DNA of 64,000 bases from Acidiphilium rubrum (GCF_900156265.1 NZ_FTNE01000015.1:1-64000), one strand, 5' to 3'. Shown: positions 1 through 8,735, counted from the stretch's first letter. Notes: a model not told the origin generated them from the letters alone. Made by a program: numbers and translations.

Positions 1-91
1 GATCGCAATCAAACGGAATCCATGATCGCGATCCACCGGATTGCGTGATCGCGATCAAACGGAATCAGTGATCGCGATCCACCGGAACGCG
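1..91. repeat. Four tandem 23-bp repeats, IS21-like element end
   Basis: Units beginning GATCGC start at positions 1, 24, 47 and 70, exactly 23 bases apart. They alternate between two versions, one containing ATCAAACGGAAT and one containing ATCCACCGG. Short multiple terminal repeats of this sort are characteristic of the ends of IS21-family (istAB) elements. No transposase lies inside the window, so the body of the element would have to lie to the left of position 1. The boundary with host DNA is near 88-91, where the outer-membrane protein reading frame begins. The IS21 assignment is inference from repeat structure. Confidence 0.5.
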
Positions 92-981
92 CAGGTGAGC
101 GAGACCTGTGCGGCGATGGTGGGGGCGAGGAAGGTGCCGGCATTGACGCCGATGGTGGTGACGTCGTTACGATTGCCGGTGTCGAAATTGCCGATCGGCG
201 AGGAGAGATAGGCCTTGCCGCCGATTGTCTGTTCGAAGCTCAGACCGACGTAGCCGGCGGTCTGCGGATGGAAATAATAGGGCAGGTAGACGATGACCTG
301 ACCCGCCGCTTCGGTGTGGACGGTGGATTTGAACGGGCCGATCGGCGGACCATCGCTGTTGTTGCCGTAGAGATAGCCATCGAGCCAGACTTCGAAGTCG
401 AGGCGTTTGCCCTTCGGTGCGCCGAACAGGCGGTGGCCGAAGCCGACTTCAAAATTGTTGACGACCGAATTGCTGCTGGCGTTCAACGAGACGTTGCGAT
501 TGTACGCACCGACGGCGGGGCTGAAGAAGTAGGTGAAATTCAGATAGGCATCCTGCGTCGGGTTGCTGTAGGGGTAGATGAAGGCCGATAGCTGCGGCTC
601 GGCAAAGCCGCCGTTATTGGAGAGGCTTTGGCCGCCGACTTTGGTGTTACCGATGAAATTGACATCCGGCGCGATGATCTGCACGCCCCATTGGGCACCG
701 AACACCTGCCCGAAGGAGTGGACGAAGCGCAGGATCGGCACGTCGGTGACGACGCTGGTGTTACCGACCTTGGTGCCGCCGGCGGTGTAGAAACTATTGC
801 CGGTGGTGACCTCGTTATACATGATCGCGATATTGACGTTCGGCGGCGGCGTGATCAGGTCGTAGGGCAGCGGGCCGCCGGCTTGGGCCGGCATGACCGC
901 TGCACTCAGCGCGAGCAGCGCGCCGGCGGCGCCGACTGTGCAGATGGCGCGGCTTGCCAGGTTTTTGCGGGTCGATGTCAT
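55..981 (-). CDS. SphA/MetA-pathway-like outer-membrane protein, 3' end cut by insertion
   Basis: The predicted protein has 308 residues. A signal peptide covers about residues 1-34 (basic MTSTRKN start, hydrophobic AGALLALSAAVM core, cleavage after PAQA). The rest is rich in alternating aromatic and small residues, as in a beta-barrel (repeated YxNFTYFF, FEVWLDGYLYG, VIVYLPYYF). It resembles the outer-membrane transporter family first described in phenol meta-pathway and SphA proteins, which passes hydrophobic compounds into the periplasm. The last 13 or so residues (after AAQVSLTC) are read from the 23-bp repeats at 1-91, and the stop at 55-57 also lies in a repeat. The native C-terminal strand, and usually its terminal aromatic residue, is therefore missing. 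Transcription starts in the 167-bp gap before 981. Function is by resemblance only. Confidence 0.6.
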   Translation of the reverse strand: MTSTRKNLASRAICTVGAAGALLALSAAVMPAQAGGPLPYDLITPPPNVNIAIMYNEVTTGNSFYTAGGTKVGNTSVVTDVPILRFVHSFGQVFGAQWGVQIIAPDVNFIGNTKVGGQSLSNNGGFAEPQLSAFIYPYSNPTQDAYLNFTYFFSPAVGAYNRNVSLNASSNSVVNNFEVGFGHRLFGAPKGKRLDFEVWLDGYLYGNNSDGPPIGPFKSTVHTEAAGQVIVYLPYYFHPQTAGYVGLSFEQTIGGKAYLSSPIGNFDTGNRNDVTTIGVNAGTFLAPTIAAQVSLTCAFRWIAITDSV

Positions 982-1148
982 TGGACGAAGTCTCCCTTGG
1001 TCTGGAAATTGTTACAGCTTTATTTTTTGCGATTGTGCGGCCAGAAACCCCATCAGATCAACATGCTGCGTCGTTGAACTGTAATTCTGCGTCTGTTTTA
1101 TGTCGTGAAGTGTCGTTTCTGCCACATAGACCTGACGCTTTGAGTTCA

Positions 1149-2630
1149 TCATAAATAACCGGCACCGGCTTCATCGGCGAAGCGGGTGGGACTGCCTTGC
1201 CAGACCATGCGGGCATGTTCGAGGACATACACGCGGTCGGCGTGCGGCAGGGCGAAGGTGACGTTCTGTTCGCCGAGCAGCACGGTGATGTCGGTGGTTT
1301 CGCGCAACCGTGTCAGTGCCTCCGATAACTGGCCGAGGATGACCGGCGCCAAGCCTAGTGTTGGTTCGTCAAGGATCAGTAAACGCGGCTTGAGCATCAG
1401 GGAGCGGGCGATTGCCAGCATTTGCTGTTCACCGCCCGACAGGGTGCGGGCGTGTTGTTCGCCGCGCGCCTTGAGGATGGGAAACAAATCGAACAGCCAG
1501 GCGAGGCGTTCGCTGCGTTCCTGGTCGGGCAGGCGCTGACCCGCGAGGGCGAGATTGTCGGCGACGCTCATGGCGCCGAACAATTCGCGGGTTTCCGGGC
1601 ATTGCACGATGCCGCCGCGCGCGATGGCGGCGGGGGTTTCGCGGCCGCGCACGGCACCGTTCCAGGCGATCGCACCGCGAAACGGCACGAGGCCGGAAAT
1701 GGCGTTGAACAGCGAGGTCTTGCCGGCACCGTTGAGCCCGACGACCGAGACGAATTCGCCTTCGTGGATGGTGAGCGAAACATCGTCGAGCGCCTGGGCC
1801 TTGCCATAGAACAGGCTGACGCCGCGCACATCGAGCAGCACCTTGCGCGCCGCGATGTCGGCCTCCGGGCGTTCGTGGGTTTCGATGCCGCCGCCGAGGT
1901 ACACGCGGCGGACGGTTTCGTCGCGCATGACCGCGGCCGGGCCGCCTTCGGCGATTTTTTCGCCGAGATAGAGCGCGAGCACGCGATCGGCCAGGGCGGC
2001 GATGCTTTTCACATTATGGTCGACCAGCATGACCGCCCGGCCCTGGTCGCGGAACCGTGTGATCAGCGCCGCGAAATCATCGACCTCGCCGCGGGTGAGA
2101 CCGGCGAAGGGTTCATCGATCAGCACCACCTGCGGGTCGCGCGCGATGGCTTTCGCAAGTTCCATCCGCCGCAGATCGGCGAACGGCAGCGTGGCGGGCA
2201 TCCGATCGAGCACGGCCGCGAGCCCGCATTCGGCGGCGATGGCGCGGGCGCGATCGACCGCGCCGGAGGGCGGGCGGAGCCGGTCGATCCGGTCGGGCAG
2301 CAGGCCGAGCAGGATGTTTTCGAGCACGGTTTGCAGACGCAGCGGGCGGGAGTGCTGGAACACGATGCCGACGCCGGCGCGGGCGATCTCAAAAATGGGC
2401 TTGCCGGCGATATCCGTGCCATCAAGCAGGATCTTGCCGCTGGTGGGTTTCACCACGCCCATGATCATCTGCATGACGGTGGATTTGCCCGAGCCGTTCG
2501 GACCGATCAGGCCGAGAATCTCGCCGGGGTGGAGCGCGAAATCGAGCGATTTGACCGCGATCAACCCGCCGAAGCGCTTGTGGAGTTGGCTGACGACGAG
2601 GCGGGGCTCGGTGTTGCTGAGTTCGGACAT
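1149..2630 (-). CDS. Fused LivG-LivF ABC transporter ATPase (branched-chain amino-acid type)
   Basis: The 493-residue protein carries two complete ABC ATPase domains. Domain 1 (about 1-250, LivG-like) has Walker A GPNGSGKST at 43-51, Walker B VVLIDE at 168-173 and a LivG-type insertion. Domain 2 (about 264-493, LivF-like) has Walker A GLNGAGKTS at 298-306, signature LSGGE at 397-401 and Walker B LLILDE. In most bacteria these are separate livG and livF genes. The signature loop of domain 1 reads LPFAD (148-152); the glycine expected there is alanine, so the two ATP sites may be unequal. The gene is last in the import operon and starts 2 bases after livM ends. The substrate could be branched-chain amino acids, amides or aromatic acids. 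Confidence 0.88.
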   Translation of the reverse strand: MSELSNTEPRLVVSQLHKRFGGLIAVKSLDFALHPGEILGLIGPNGSGKSTVMQMIMGVVKPTSGKILLDGTDIAGKPIFEIARAGVGIVFQHSRPLRLQTVLENILLGLLPDRIDRLRPPSGAVDRARAIAAECGLAAVLDRMPATLPFADLRRMELAKAIARDPQVVLIDEPFAGLTRGEVDDFAALITRFRDQGRAVMLVDHNVKSIAALADRVLALYLGEKIAEGGPAAVMRDETVRRVYLGGGIETHERPEADIAARKVLLDVRGVSLFYGKAQALDDVSLTIHEGEFVSVVGLNGAGKTSLFNAISGLVPFRGAIAWNGAVRGRETPAAIARGGIVQCPETRELFGAMSVADNLALAGQRLPDQERSERLAWLFDLFPILKARGEQHARTLSGGEQQMLAIARSLMLKPRLLILDEPTLGLAPVILGQLSEALTRLRETTDITVLLGEQNVTFALPHADRVYVLEHARMVWQGSPTRFADEAGAGYL

Positions 2631-2632
2631 GG

Positions 2633-3553
2633 TCAGGCCCCCCGGCGCGACGGCAGCAAGCCGAGCAGCCCGTCCGGCAGGATCACGATGACGATCAGGG
2701 CGATCAAAGCGACGACGAAGGTCGACAACTGGCCGATCGGGCGCAGCAACTCGCCGGCGACGATCAGGAAGATGGCGCCGATCGCGCCGCCGATGATGGT
2801 GCGCCGCCCGCCGAGCACGGCGGCGATGATGACGCGCACGCCGATCGAGACATCGACCACGGCACTGACCGAGGCGGTGCCGAGGTAAAACACCAGCAGC
2901 GCGCCGGCGAGGCCGGAGAACAGGGCGGAGATGGCAAAGGCCATGATCTTATGTTTGGTCGCGTTGAAGCCGAGCGCGGCGGCGGCAATTTTGTCCTGGC
3001 CGGCGGCTTGCAGGATCATGCCCAGCGAGGAGCGAGCGACGATGCTGAGCACCAGGCCGCTGATGATCATGAAAGCGAGCGCGTATTCATAATTGGGCCC
3101 GCTGTCGATCGAGAGCACGTCAGGCACCGAGAGGCCGATTTCACCGCCGGTGACGCCCGCGAAAATAACAATGGCCTGTTGCAGCAGCAGCACCGCGACC
3201 AGGGTGATCAGCCCGAGATAAGGGCCGCTGAGGCGGAGTGCCGGAATGGCAAGGGCGACGCCGCCGGCCACCGCGACGATCGCGCCGATCAGAATGGCGA
3301 GCGGCACCGGCGCGTGCAGCAGGGCGTTGGCCATGCCCGCCCCGTAGGCGCCGAGGCCGATCAGAAAGGTCGGCCCGAAATTGACCTCGCCGGCATAGCC
3401 GAACAGCAGATCCCACGACATCGCGAACACCGCGAAGTAAAAGGCCGTGGTCAGCACGCCGAGGATGTAGCCGTTGGCGCCAAGCGGCAGGGCGGCGAGG
3501 GCCAATAGTATGATGATGAGCGGCAGGGCGCGCCGCAGCGAGATTGTTCGCAT
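2633..3553 (-). CDS. livM: Branched-chain amino-acid ABC transporter permease LivM
   Basis: A 306-residue inner-membrane protein with about nine hydrophobic segments. It carries the LivM-type stretch around GYAGEVNFGPTFLIGLGAYG in the first third, followed by the EAA-like loop region AAALGFNATKHKIMAFAISA that contacts the ATPase. It pairs with LivH to form the translocation pore. Its ATG (3553) directly abuts the TAG stop of livH, and the ATPase gene follows after 2 bases, so translation is probably coupled. Length is normal for the family. Confidence 0.9.
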   Translation of the reverse strand: MRTISLRRALPLIIILLALAALPLGANGYILGVLTTAFYFAVFAMSWDLLFGYAGEVNFGPTFLIGLGAYGAGMANALLHAPVPLAILIGAIVAVAGGVALAIPALRLSGPYLGLITLVAVLLLQQAIVIFAGVTGGEIGLSVPDVLSIDSGPNYEYALAFMIISGLVLSIVARSSLGMILQAAGQDKIAAAALGFNATKHKIMAFAISALFSGLAGALLVFYLGTASVSAVVDVSIGVRVIIAAVLGGRRTIIGGAIGAIFLIVAGELLRPIGQLSTFVVALIALIVIVILPDGLLGLLPSRRGA

Positions 3554-4429
3554 CTAGCGCCGTCCCAGCAGCCCTTGCGGCCGCACGTAGAGAACGATGA
3601 TCAGCAGGATCAGGGCCGGTACATCGCGCAATGACGGCGAGATGAGGTAGGCGGTGAGGGTTTCGATGTAGCCAACCACGTAGGCCGCCATCAGCGTGCC
3701 AGAGACCGAACCAAGGCCGCCGAGCACGACGATGGTGAAGGCGCTGCCGGTCAGATCGGGGATATAGTCCGACCCGGTGCCGAGGAAGCTGCCGAGCAAC
3801 ACGCCGGCGATGCCCGCGAGCACACCGTAGATCAGCCAAACGACAAGATAGATGGTACCGAGCTCGAAGCCGAGCAGGGTGAGCGCGCGCGGGTTGATGG
3901 AGGCGGCGAGTAGGCGTTTGCCGATTTTAGTGCGGTTGACCAGCAGCCAGAGGCACCCCATCACCGCCCAGGCGATGATCGCGATCAGGAGTTCGTTGAT
4001 CGGGGTGCGCACGCCGAGGATATTGATGGTGCCGGCGATCAGCGGCTTGACGGTGACCGGGCTGTTGGTGAAGGCGTAGGCCAGCGCTTCCTGGATCATG
4101 ACGCCCCAGAGCAGCGTGGCGGTGAGGACGAACAATTCACGCTCACGCGGCGGGATGGCGCGCGAACGCTCGATCGGGCGGACGACACCGCCATAGGTGA
4201 GCAGGGACGCGACGATGGCGGCGCCGAGCCCGGCGAGCGCGCCCCAATAGGCACCGTGGCCGAGCGAAGTGCCGACGTACCAGGCGATCATGGCGGCAAC
4301 CACCAGCAGGCCGCCATGGGCGAGGTTGAGCACGCCGGAGACGCCGAAAATAAGGGTGAAGCCCAGCGCGCCCAGAGCATAGAGCGTGCTGATCGCGAAG
4401 CCATCGATCAGAATTTGCAGTGCAAGCAC
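3554..4429 (-). CDS. livH: Branched-chain amino-acid ABC transporter permease LivH
   Basis: A 291-residue membrane protein with the LivH N-terminal pattern (GFAISTLYALGALGFTLIFG, then GVLNLAHGGLLV) and the conserved region NPRALTLLGFELGTIYLVVW that interacts with the ATPase. The start is GTG at 4429-4427; there is no better ATG nearby and the N-terminus fits the family. It is the first permease gene after the binding-protein gene and is separated from it by 79 bases containing a strong hairpin, a common arrangement that makes the binding protein more abundant than the membrane parts. Confidence 0.9.
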   Translation of the reverse strand: MLALQILIDGFAISTLYALGALGFTLIFGVSGVLNLAHGGLLVVAAMIAWYVGTSLGHGAYWGALAGLGAAIVASLLTYGGVVRPIERSRAIPPRERELFVLTATLLWGVMIQEALAYAFTNSPVTVKPLIAGTINILGVRTPINELLIAIIAWAVMGCLWLLVNRTKIGKRLLAASINPRALTLLGFELGTIYLVVWLIYGVLAGIAGVLLGSFLGTGSDYIPDLTGSAFTIVVLGGLGSVSGTLMAAYVVGYIETLTAYLISPSLRDVPALILLIIVLYVRPQGLLGRR

Positions 4430-4472
4430 GTGGTCCGCCCCCGGTCAGTCATCATGGCGATCATGCAGTGCC

Positions 4473-4494
4473 GCCGGCCCTCTGACGGGCCGGC
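4473..4494 (-). terminator. Perfect 8-bp hairpin between binding-protein gene and livH
   Basis: GCCGGCCC (4473-4480) and GGGCCGGC (4487-4494) form a perfect stem with a 6-base loop. There is no U-run after it on the minus strand, so it is more likely a partial terminator or mRNA-stabilising structure than a full stop, lowering permease expression relative to the binding protein. Confidence 0.5.
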
Positions 4495-4508
4495 GAATGA
4501 CGGGAGGA

Positions 4509-5744
4509 TCAGGATTTGGCGGGTAGCTTCACAAAGGACGGAAACGCGGGCTTGGCATTGGCAAGGTTGAGCGGCCAGATGCATTTCTGCTCACCCTTCT
4601 GCCACTGAACCGCGACGCCGGTGACGTATTTCGGGCCGTATTTCAGCGCGTGGGTGAATTTGTCGGACGGGCCTTCGAACGCGATCTGGCCCTGGGTGCC
4701 GACCATGTCGGTCTTGGCCAGTTGGTCGACGATGGGCAGCGGCTTGGTCGATTTCGCCCGCTCGATCGCGTCTTTCAATGCATAGATCGCATCGAAGGTG
4801 GAATAGGCGGAATAGGCGGGCGAGATGCCGAATTTTTTCTGATAGGCATCGGTGAACGGCAGGGTTTTGGGCGTGATGGCCACCCCGGGCGCCGAGGTGT
4901 TGCCGGTAATGACGCCTTCGGTCGCGCCATTGGTGGCTTTCCAGAATACCGAGGAACCCGATTGCGCGTTGATGCCGGCCATCGCGATCGGCACTTTCTG
5001 CTCTGCCCATTGCACGGTGGGTTGCACGCCGACATGGGCCCAGCCATCGATGATGACGTTGGGGTGCAGGGCCTCGATTTTCTGATAGATCGGCGTGAAA
5101 TCGGTCGTATTCGGGGCGAAGCGGATGTTGTCGAGCACTTTCAGGCCGGCGGTGGGCAGGCATTTGTCGTAGCCGGCGTCGAGCGGCTTGGTCCAGGCGG
5201 CGTCTTCGCTCATGACGACCGCGGTGGTCATGTGGAACTGATCGACCAGGGTCTGTTTCGAGGCGTCGCACACGGCGCGGGCAAGGTCGGCGGCGGGGAG
5301 ATAGGCGTGGAAGATGTATTGCCGCGCTTTGTAGTCCGCGTGGACGTATTCGGACAATTCGTTGGCGGCGGCGCCGGTGATCATGTAGGGCTCGTGCAAG
5401 CGGGCGGCCCAGGGTTCGAGCGCGAGCGCCACTTCACTGACGAAGGTGCCGACGACCGCAACCGCGTGATCCTGCTTGACCATGCGCTGGAACGAGCGAA
5501 TCGCATCGGTGGTGGAGAGATGATCGTCTTCGATGATCAGCTTGATCTGCCTGCCATCGACACCGCCGCTGGCGTTGATCTGATCGGCCGCGAGGGTGGC
5601 GCCATTGGCGATGGCCTTGCCCGGAATGGTGCCGAGTTCGGTGGTAATGCCGATGACGAGCGGTGTGGCCGCCTGCGCAACAGCGGTGGCGACCACCAAT
5701 GATGCCGCGCTTGCCAGCAAGGCTGTGCATAGTTTTTTGGACAT
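4509..5744 (-). CDS. Branched-chain amino-acid type ABC substrate-binding protein (LivJ-like)
   Basis: A 411-residue periplasmic binding protein of the Leu/Ile/Val (type I) fold. The start chosen is ATG at 5744, which follows a clear GGGAGA ribosome site and gives a signal peptide (MSKKLCTALLASAASLVVA, cleavage near AQA). An upstream in-frame extension to 5816 lacks support. Family features include VIGITTELGTIPGKAIANGA near the mature N-terminus, the INASGGVDGRQIKLIIEDD stretch, and FDAIYALKDAIERA toward the C-terminus. It is the first gene of the import operon. The ligand cannot be read from sequence; amino acids, amides and aromatic acids are all carried by members of this family. Confidence 0.88.
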   Translation of the reverse strand: MSKKLCTALLASAASLVVATAVAQAATPLVIGITTELGTIPGKAIANGATLAADQINASGGVDGRQIKLIIEDDHLSTTDAIRSFQRMVKQDHAVAVVGTFVSEVALALEPWAARLHEPYMITGAAANELSEYVHADYKARQYIFHAYLPAADLARAVCDASKQTLVDQFHMTTAVVMSEDAAWTKPLDAGYDKCLPTAGLKVLDNIRFAPNTTDFTPIYQKIEALHPNVIIDGWAHVGVQPTVQWAEQKVPIAMAGINAQSGSSVFWKATNGATEGVITGNTSAPGVAITPKTLPFTDAYQKKFGISPAYSAYSTFDAIYALKDAIERAKSTKPLPIVDQLAKTDMVGTQGQIAFEGPSDKFTHALKYGPKYVTGVAVQWQKGEQKCIWPLNLANAKPAFPSFVKLPAKS

Positions 5745-6047
5745 ATTATGTCTCCCGTGTTCTTTTGGCGAGGATGGACGAAGCCCTCGTGCCCATTCAT
5801 GCCATAGGTAGCGCAAACGGCAAGGGGGTATCGCGTGCTGTAACCCCGATCGCGTTCACGATGCTGCGGAATTTATCGGCGATCTCAATCAAATCTTAAG
5901 AACCGTCGGTTAAGGATGGTGATGCGGTGGATTGAGCAGGATCATTCCACGCCATGTTTAAGGGCAAAATGCTGTGGCAGTGATCGGGCAAAAATGGTCG
6001 GAGTCGCGCACGCGGGGCGAAATGGTCTTGGAGCCGGCGGCCGTGCG
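5745..6047. promoter_or_regulatory. Divergent control region between the liv-type operon and the cpaC cluster
   Basis: About 300 bases without a credible gene. It must hold promoters for both flanking operons. The sequence AACCGTCGGTTAA at 5901-5913 is nearly palindromic (AACC-GTC-GGTT) and closely resembles AACGATCGGTTAA upstream of the other Tad cluster at 34122-34134. Read on the minus strand both begin TTAACCGA, which recalls the TTAA half-site of the cell-cycle regulator CtrA. No other structure is obvious. Confidence 0.4.
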
Positions 6048-7454
6048 ATGCTGAGGCGGTTGTTGCTGGCATCGGGCGCGGTTGCCGCGATGCTGGGCGG
6101 GGCGGCTCATGCCGAGCCGCAACATGAGCCCCCAATGGTTCGGACGGTGCGGACACCGGCGGCCGGGCAATTGGTGGTGACGCAGGGCAGCGGCCGGTTG
6201 GTCGGTCTGACCGGGGCGGCGAGCAACGTGTTCGTGGCCGACCCCAACGTGATCGCGGTGCGACCGGCGAGTGCGCGAAAGCTGTTCGTGTTCGGCAAGG
6301 CGCCGGGTTTCACCACGTTGACCGCGACGGACACCAGCGGCAAGACGATTGCACTGTATCATGTGGTCGTGACGCCCGATCGCTATCCGGCGGTGCGGGT
6401 GCGGGCGGAGGCGACGCAGGTTGCGCCGGGCGCCGCCGTGCGGGTGACCAGCGAGGCGAACGGGCTGGTGGTGCGGGGGACTGTGCCGACACCGGCGCAG
6501 GACTGGATGCTGATGAAGCGTGCCCAGCTTGCGGCCGGTACTGGGCAGACCGTGATCAACGAGACCGAGGTGCAGCAACCCCAACAGGTCGCACTCAAGG
6601 TGCGGATCGCGCAGATGTCGCGCACCGTTACCCAGCAGCTTGGCATCAACTGGCAGAGTGCAGCCGGTGGTGTGGCGATCGGTAAATTCCTGTTCGGGTT
6701 TTCGACGCTCGGGAGCCTGCTCGGTCCATCGAGTGCCGCGGCACCGGTCGGCGGGTCGTTCAATCTCCAATTTCCGCAGAACACCGTGCCGATCGATGGC
6801 GTGCTCGACGCGCTGAACACCGACAATCTGGCACACATACTGGCCGAGCCCACTCTTACCGCCCTGTCCGGCCAGACCGCCAGCTTCCTCGATGGCGGGT
6901 CGTTTCCGGTGCCGGTGCCAGGGCAGAACGGCACGGTCACCGTTGCCTATCAGAACTACGGCGTGCAGTTGAAGTTCAAACCGGTGGTGCTGAACAACGG
7001 CAGCATCATTCTCCATGTCGAGCCGACGGTCAGTTCGCCGACCACGCAGAGCTCGTTTCAAATTTCGGTCGCCGGCGAGGCGATCGTGGTGCCGTCGCTT
7101 TCGACCCAATCGGCTTCGACCACTGTGGTGATCGGCAGCGGTCAGACGCTGGCGATCGCCGGTCTGCTCGACAACAGCTCCAACCAGAGCGACAGCAGCC
7201 TGCCGGGCCTCGGCCAGGTCCCCGTGCTGGGGGCGGCATTCCGCAACGATAATTTCAACAAGCAGGAAGAAGAATTGGTCATCCTGGTCACACCCTATCT
7301 CGTCAAGCCGGTCGATGATGCAGCCAAATTCGAGACACCGGATAGTGGGTGGACCAGCCCCGATCAGGTTCAGCGCATCTTCCTGTTTCGCGACAACGGC
7401 ACCGTCGCGCAGGAAACCCCCCTGCCCGGCGCCGCCGGCTTTGTGCTCCGGTGA
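6048..7454 (+). CDS. cpaC: Tad/Cpa pilus outer-membrane secretin CpaC (RcpA)
   Basis: A 468-residue protein from ATG 6048, chosen because it begins a signal peptide (MLRRLLLASGAVAAMLGG, cleavage near AHA); the open frame upstream to 5916 has no signal character. Residues about 35-110 form the pilus N-terminal domain (GQLVVTQGSGRLVGLTGAA, then SARKLFVFGKAPG), followed by a BON-like region. The C-terminal half is the secretin domain with YGVQLKFKPVVLNNGSI and the terminal GLGQVPVLGAAFRNDNFNKQ-EELVILVTPYLV pattern. It forms the ring through which the Tad pilus exits. The next two genes are in the same operon; the assembly ATPase and platform genes are not in this window. Confidence 0.9.
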   Translation: MLRRLLLASGAVAAMLGGAAHAEPQHEPPMVRTVRTPAAGQLVVTQGSGRLVGLTGAASNVFVADPNVIAVRPASARKLFVFGKAPGFTTLTATDTSGKTIALYHVVVTPDRYPAVRVRAEATQVAPGAAVRVTSEANGLVVRGTVPTPAQDWMLMKRAQLAAGTGQTVINETEVQQPQQVALKVRIAQMSRTVTQQLGINWQSAAGGVAIGKFLFGFSTLGSLLGPSSAAAPVGGSFNLQFPQNTVPIDGVLDALNTDNLAHILAEPTLTALSGQTASFLDGGSFPVPVPGQNGTVTVAYQNYGVQLKFKPVVLNNGSIILHVEPTVSSPTTQSSFQISVAGEAIVVPSLSTQSASTTVVIGSGQTLAIAGLLDNSSNQSDSSLPGLGQVPVLGAAFRNDNFNKQEEELVILVTPYLVKPVDDAAKFETPDSGWTSPDQVQRIFLFRDNGTVAQETPLPGAAGFVLR

Positions 7455-7459
7455 GGCAA

Positions 7460-7870
7460 ATGAACCCCATTCCCGCCATCACCGCTCTGATCGTTGCCGC
7501 GCTTGGCATGGGGCTGAGCGGCTGCAGCCAGTTCGAGCCGTTTCAACGCCAAGGCACCTGGCACGCAAATCGGGCGCCGATGCAGAACATCGCGATCGAA
7601 CTCGCCAACCCGCGGGACCTGTATCGCGGCAGCAGCCGCCCGGTGTTGACCGGCAACATGGCTACCACCGCTATCGATTCCGTCACGAGCACAATTTCGA
7701 GCGCGTCATCGGGTGGCAGCACGGGCTCGACGACGTCGGGCAGCGGCAGCGCCGCAGGCGCGTCGAGCGGTGCTGCCGGGAGTTCCGGCGGTTCGGCCGG
7801 CATGGGCTCGGGCGGCATGGGTGGTGGCAGCACGGGCGGCGGCGGTATGTCGGGAGGAGCAATGCAATGA
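7460..7870 (+). CDS. Short CpaD-like lipoprotein with Gly/Ser-rich tail
   Basis: The predicted protein has 136 residues, with a lipoprotein signal (ALGMGLSGC, lipidation at Cys about 20). Residues about 33-60 (HANRAPMQNIAIELANPRDL) match the conserved C-terminal stretch of pilus protein CpaD, where a residue run ending in NxA-xx-ANPxDL precedes the end of the protein. The remainder is a low-complexity tail of Gly, Ser, Ala and Met. Normal CpaD proteins are about 200-230 residues and have a larger N-terminal domain that is absent here. The start (ATG 7460) lies just after the cpaC stop, with GTGAGG as the ribosome site. Its position after the secretin supports a role in secretin assembly. Confidence 0.6.
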   Translation: MNPIPAITALIVAALGMGLSGCSQFEPFQRQGTWHANRAPMQNIAIELANPRDLYRGSSRPVLTGNMATTAIDSVTSTISSASSGGSTGSTTSGSGSAAGASSGAAGSSGGSAGMGSGGMGGGSTGGGGMSGGAMQ

Positions 7871-8676
7871 TCGCGTCCATCAAAGCCCATCGTCGCAGAG
7901 TCGCGCTCAGACCCAGGTTGGCAGGTCGCATCGCCGCGGTTTCGCTGATCCTGGGCCCGCTGGCGGCCTGTTCGAGCGGCGCACCCCTGAGCGCGGCGCT
8001 GACCGGCAACCGAACGCTCAATATCGCCCGCACGGCGCTGGCCGGTGGTAATCCGCAGATGGCGCTGACGGTGACCAATGCCGTCCTGAAGTCCAATCCC
8101 GATGACAGCGAAGCACTGATCGATCGGGGTGACGCGTATTACCTCCTGAACGATTGCGTCAGCGCCACCGCCGATTTTCGCCACGCCCTGCGTATTTCGC
8201 CGCGGACCGCCACGGCCGAACTCGGCCTGGGGCGTTGCGCGCTGCCAACCGATCCGCGCACCGCCGCGACCGATTTTGGCAACGCCTCGCGCGATGCGCC
8301 GGGCGATGCGGTCGCGTTCAACGACCTGGGCATCGCGCGGGCCGACCAGAGTGAGTTCGGTGCGGCACAGGCGGCCTTTCGATCAGCGCTCGCGATCGAC
8401 CCTTCGATGCAGGCGGCGTCGGTCAATCTTGGTATGAGCCTCGCGCTGGGCGGCAATCCCGCGCAGGCCGAGATCGTGCTCGGTCCGATCGCGCGCGGCG
8501 CCGGTGCCACGCCGCTGATCCGCGCGGACTATGCAACATCCCTCGCCCTTGCCGGCCATCCGAAGGCAGCGAACGGCATTCTCATGGCTGACATGCCGGC
8601 GGCCGAGGCCGAAGCGATGGTTGCGCAGATACTCAAGCTCCACGCGCTGCCGGCCGCGAAAGAGGCTGCAGGCTGA
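7867..8676 (+). CDS. TPR-repeat lipoprotein, TadD-like pilus assembly protein
   Basis: A 269-residue protein starting at ATG 7867, overlapping the previous stop by ATGA. It has a lipoprotein signal (SLILGPLAAC, lipidation near residue 36) and at least four tetratricopeptide units, for example ARTALAGGNPQMALTVTNAVLKSNPDD and NDLGIARADQSEFGAAQAAFRSALAIDPSM. TadD proteins of Tad loci are TPR lipoproteins that help secretin assembly at the outer membrane. Assignment as TadD rests on operon position plus architecture rather than on sequence identity. Confidence 0.75.
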   Translation: MIASIKAHRRRVALRPRLAGRIAAVSLILGPLAACSSGAPLSAALTGNRTLNIARTALAGGNPQMALTVTNAVLKSNPDDSEALIDRGDAYYLLNDCVSATADFRHALRISPRTATAELGLGRCALPTDPRTAATDFGNASRDAPGDAVAFNDLGIARADQSEFGAAQAAFRSALAIDPSMQAASVNLGMSLALGGNPAQAEIVLGPIARGAGATPLIRADYATSLALAGHPKAANGILMADMPAAEAEAMVAQILKLHALPAAKEAAG

Positions 8677-8735
8677 GCGGGCCGATGGGTTGGGCGAGGG
8701 TAGGTTCGCGCGAACCGCGCGATCGACACGCCGGA

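Noticed and set aside
1-91. CRISPR array
   Set aside because: Units are contiguous at 23-base spacing with no spacers and alternate between two versions; this is not repeat-spacer structure.
1422-2888. Open frame of 488 codons on the plus strand
   Set aside because: Antisense of the fused ATPase gene.
5916-6047. Longer N-terminus for the CpaC secretin
   Set aside because: The 44 extra residues are not signal-like and would bury the clear signal peptide that begins at 6048.
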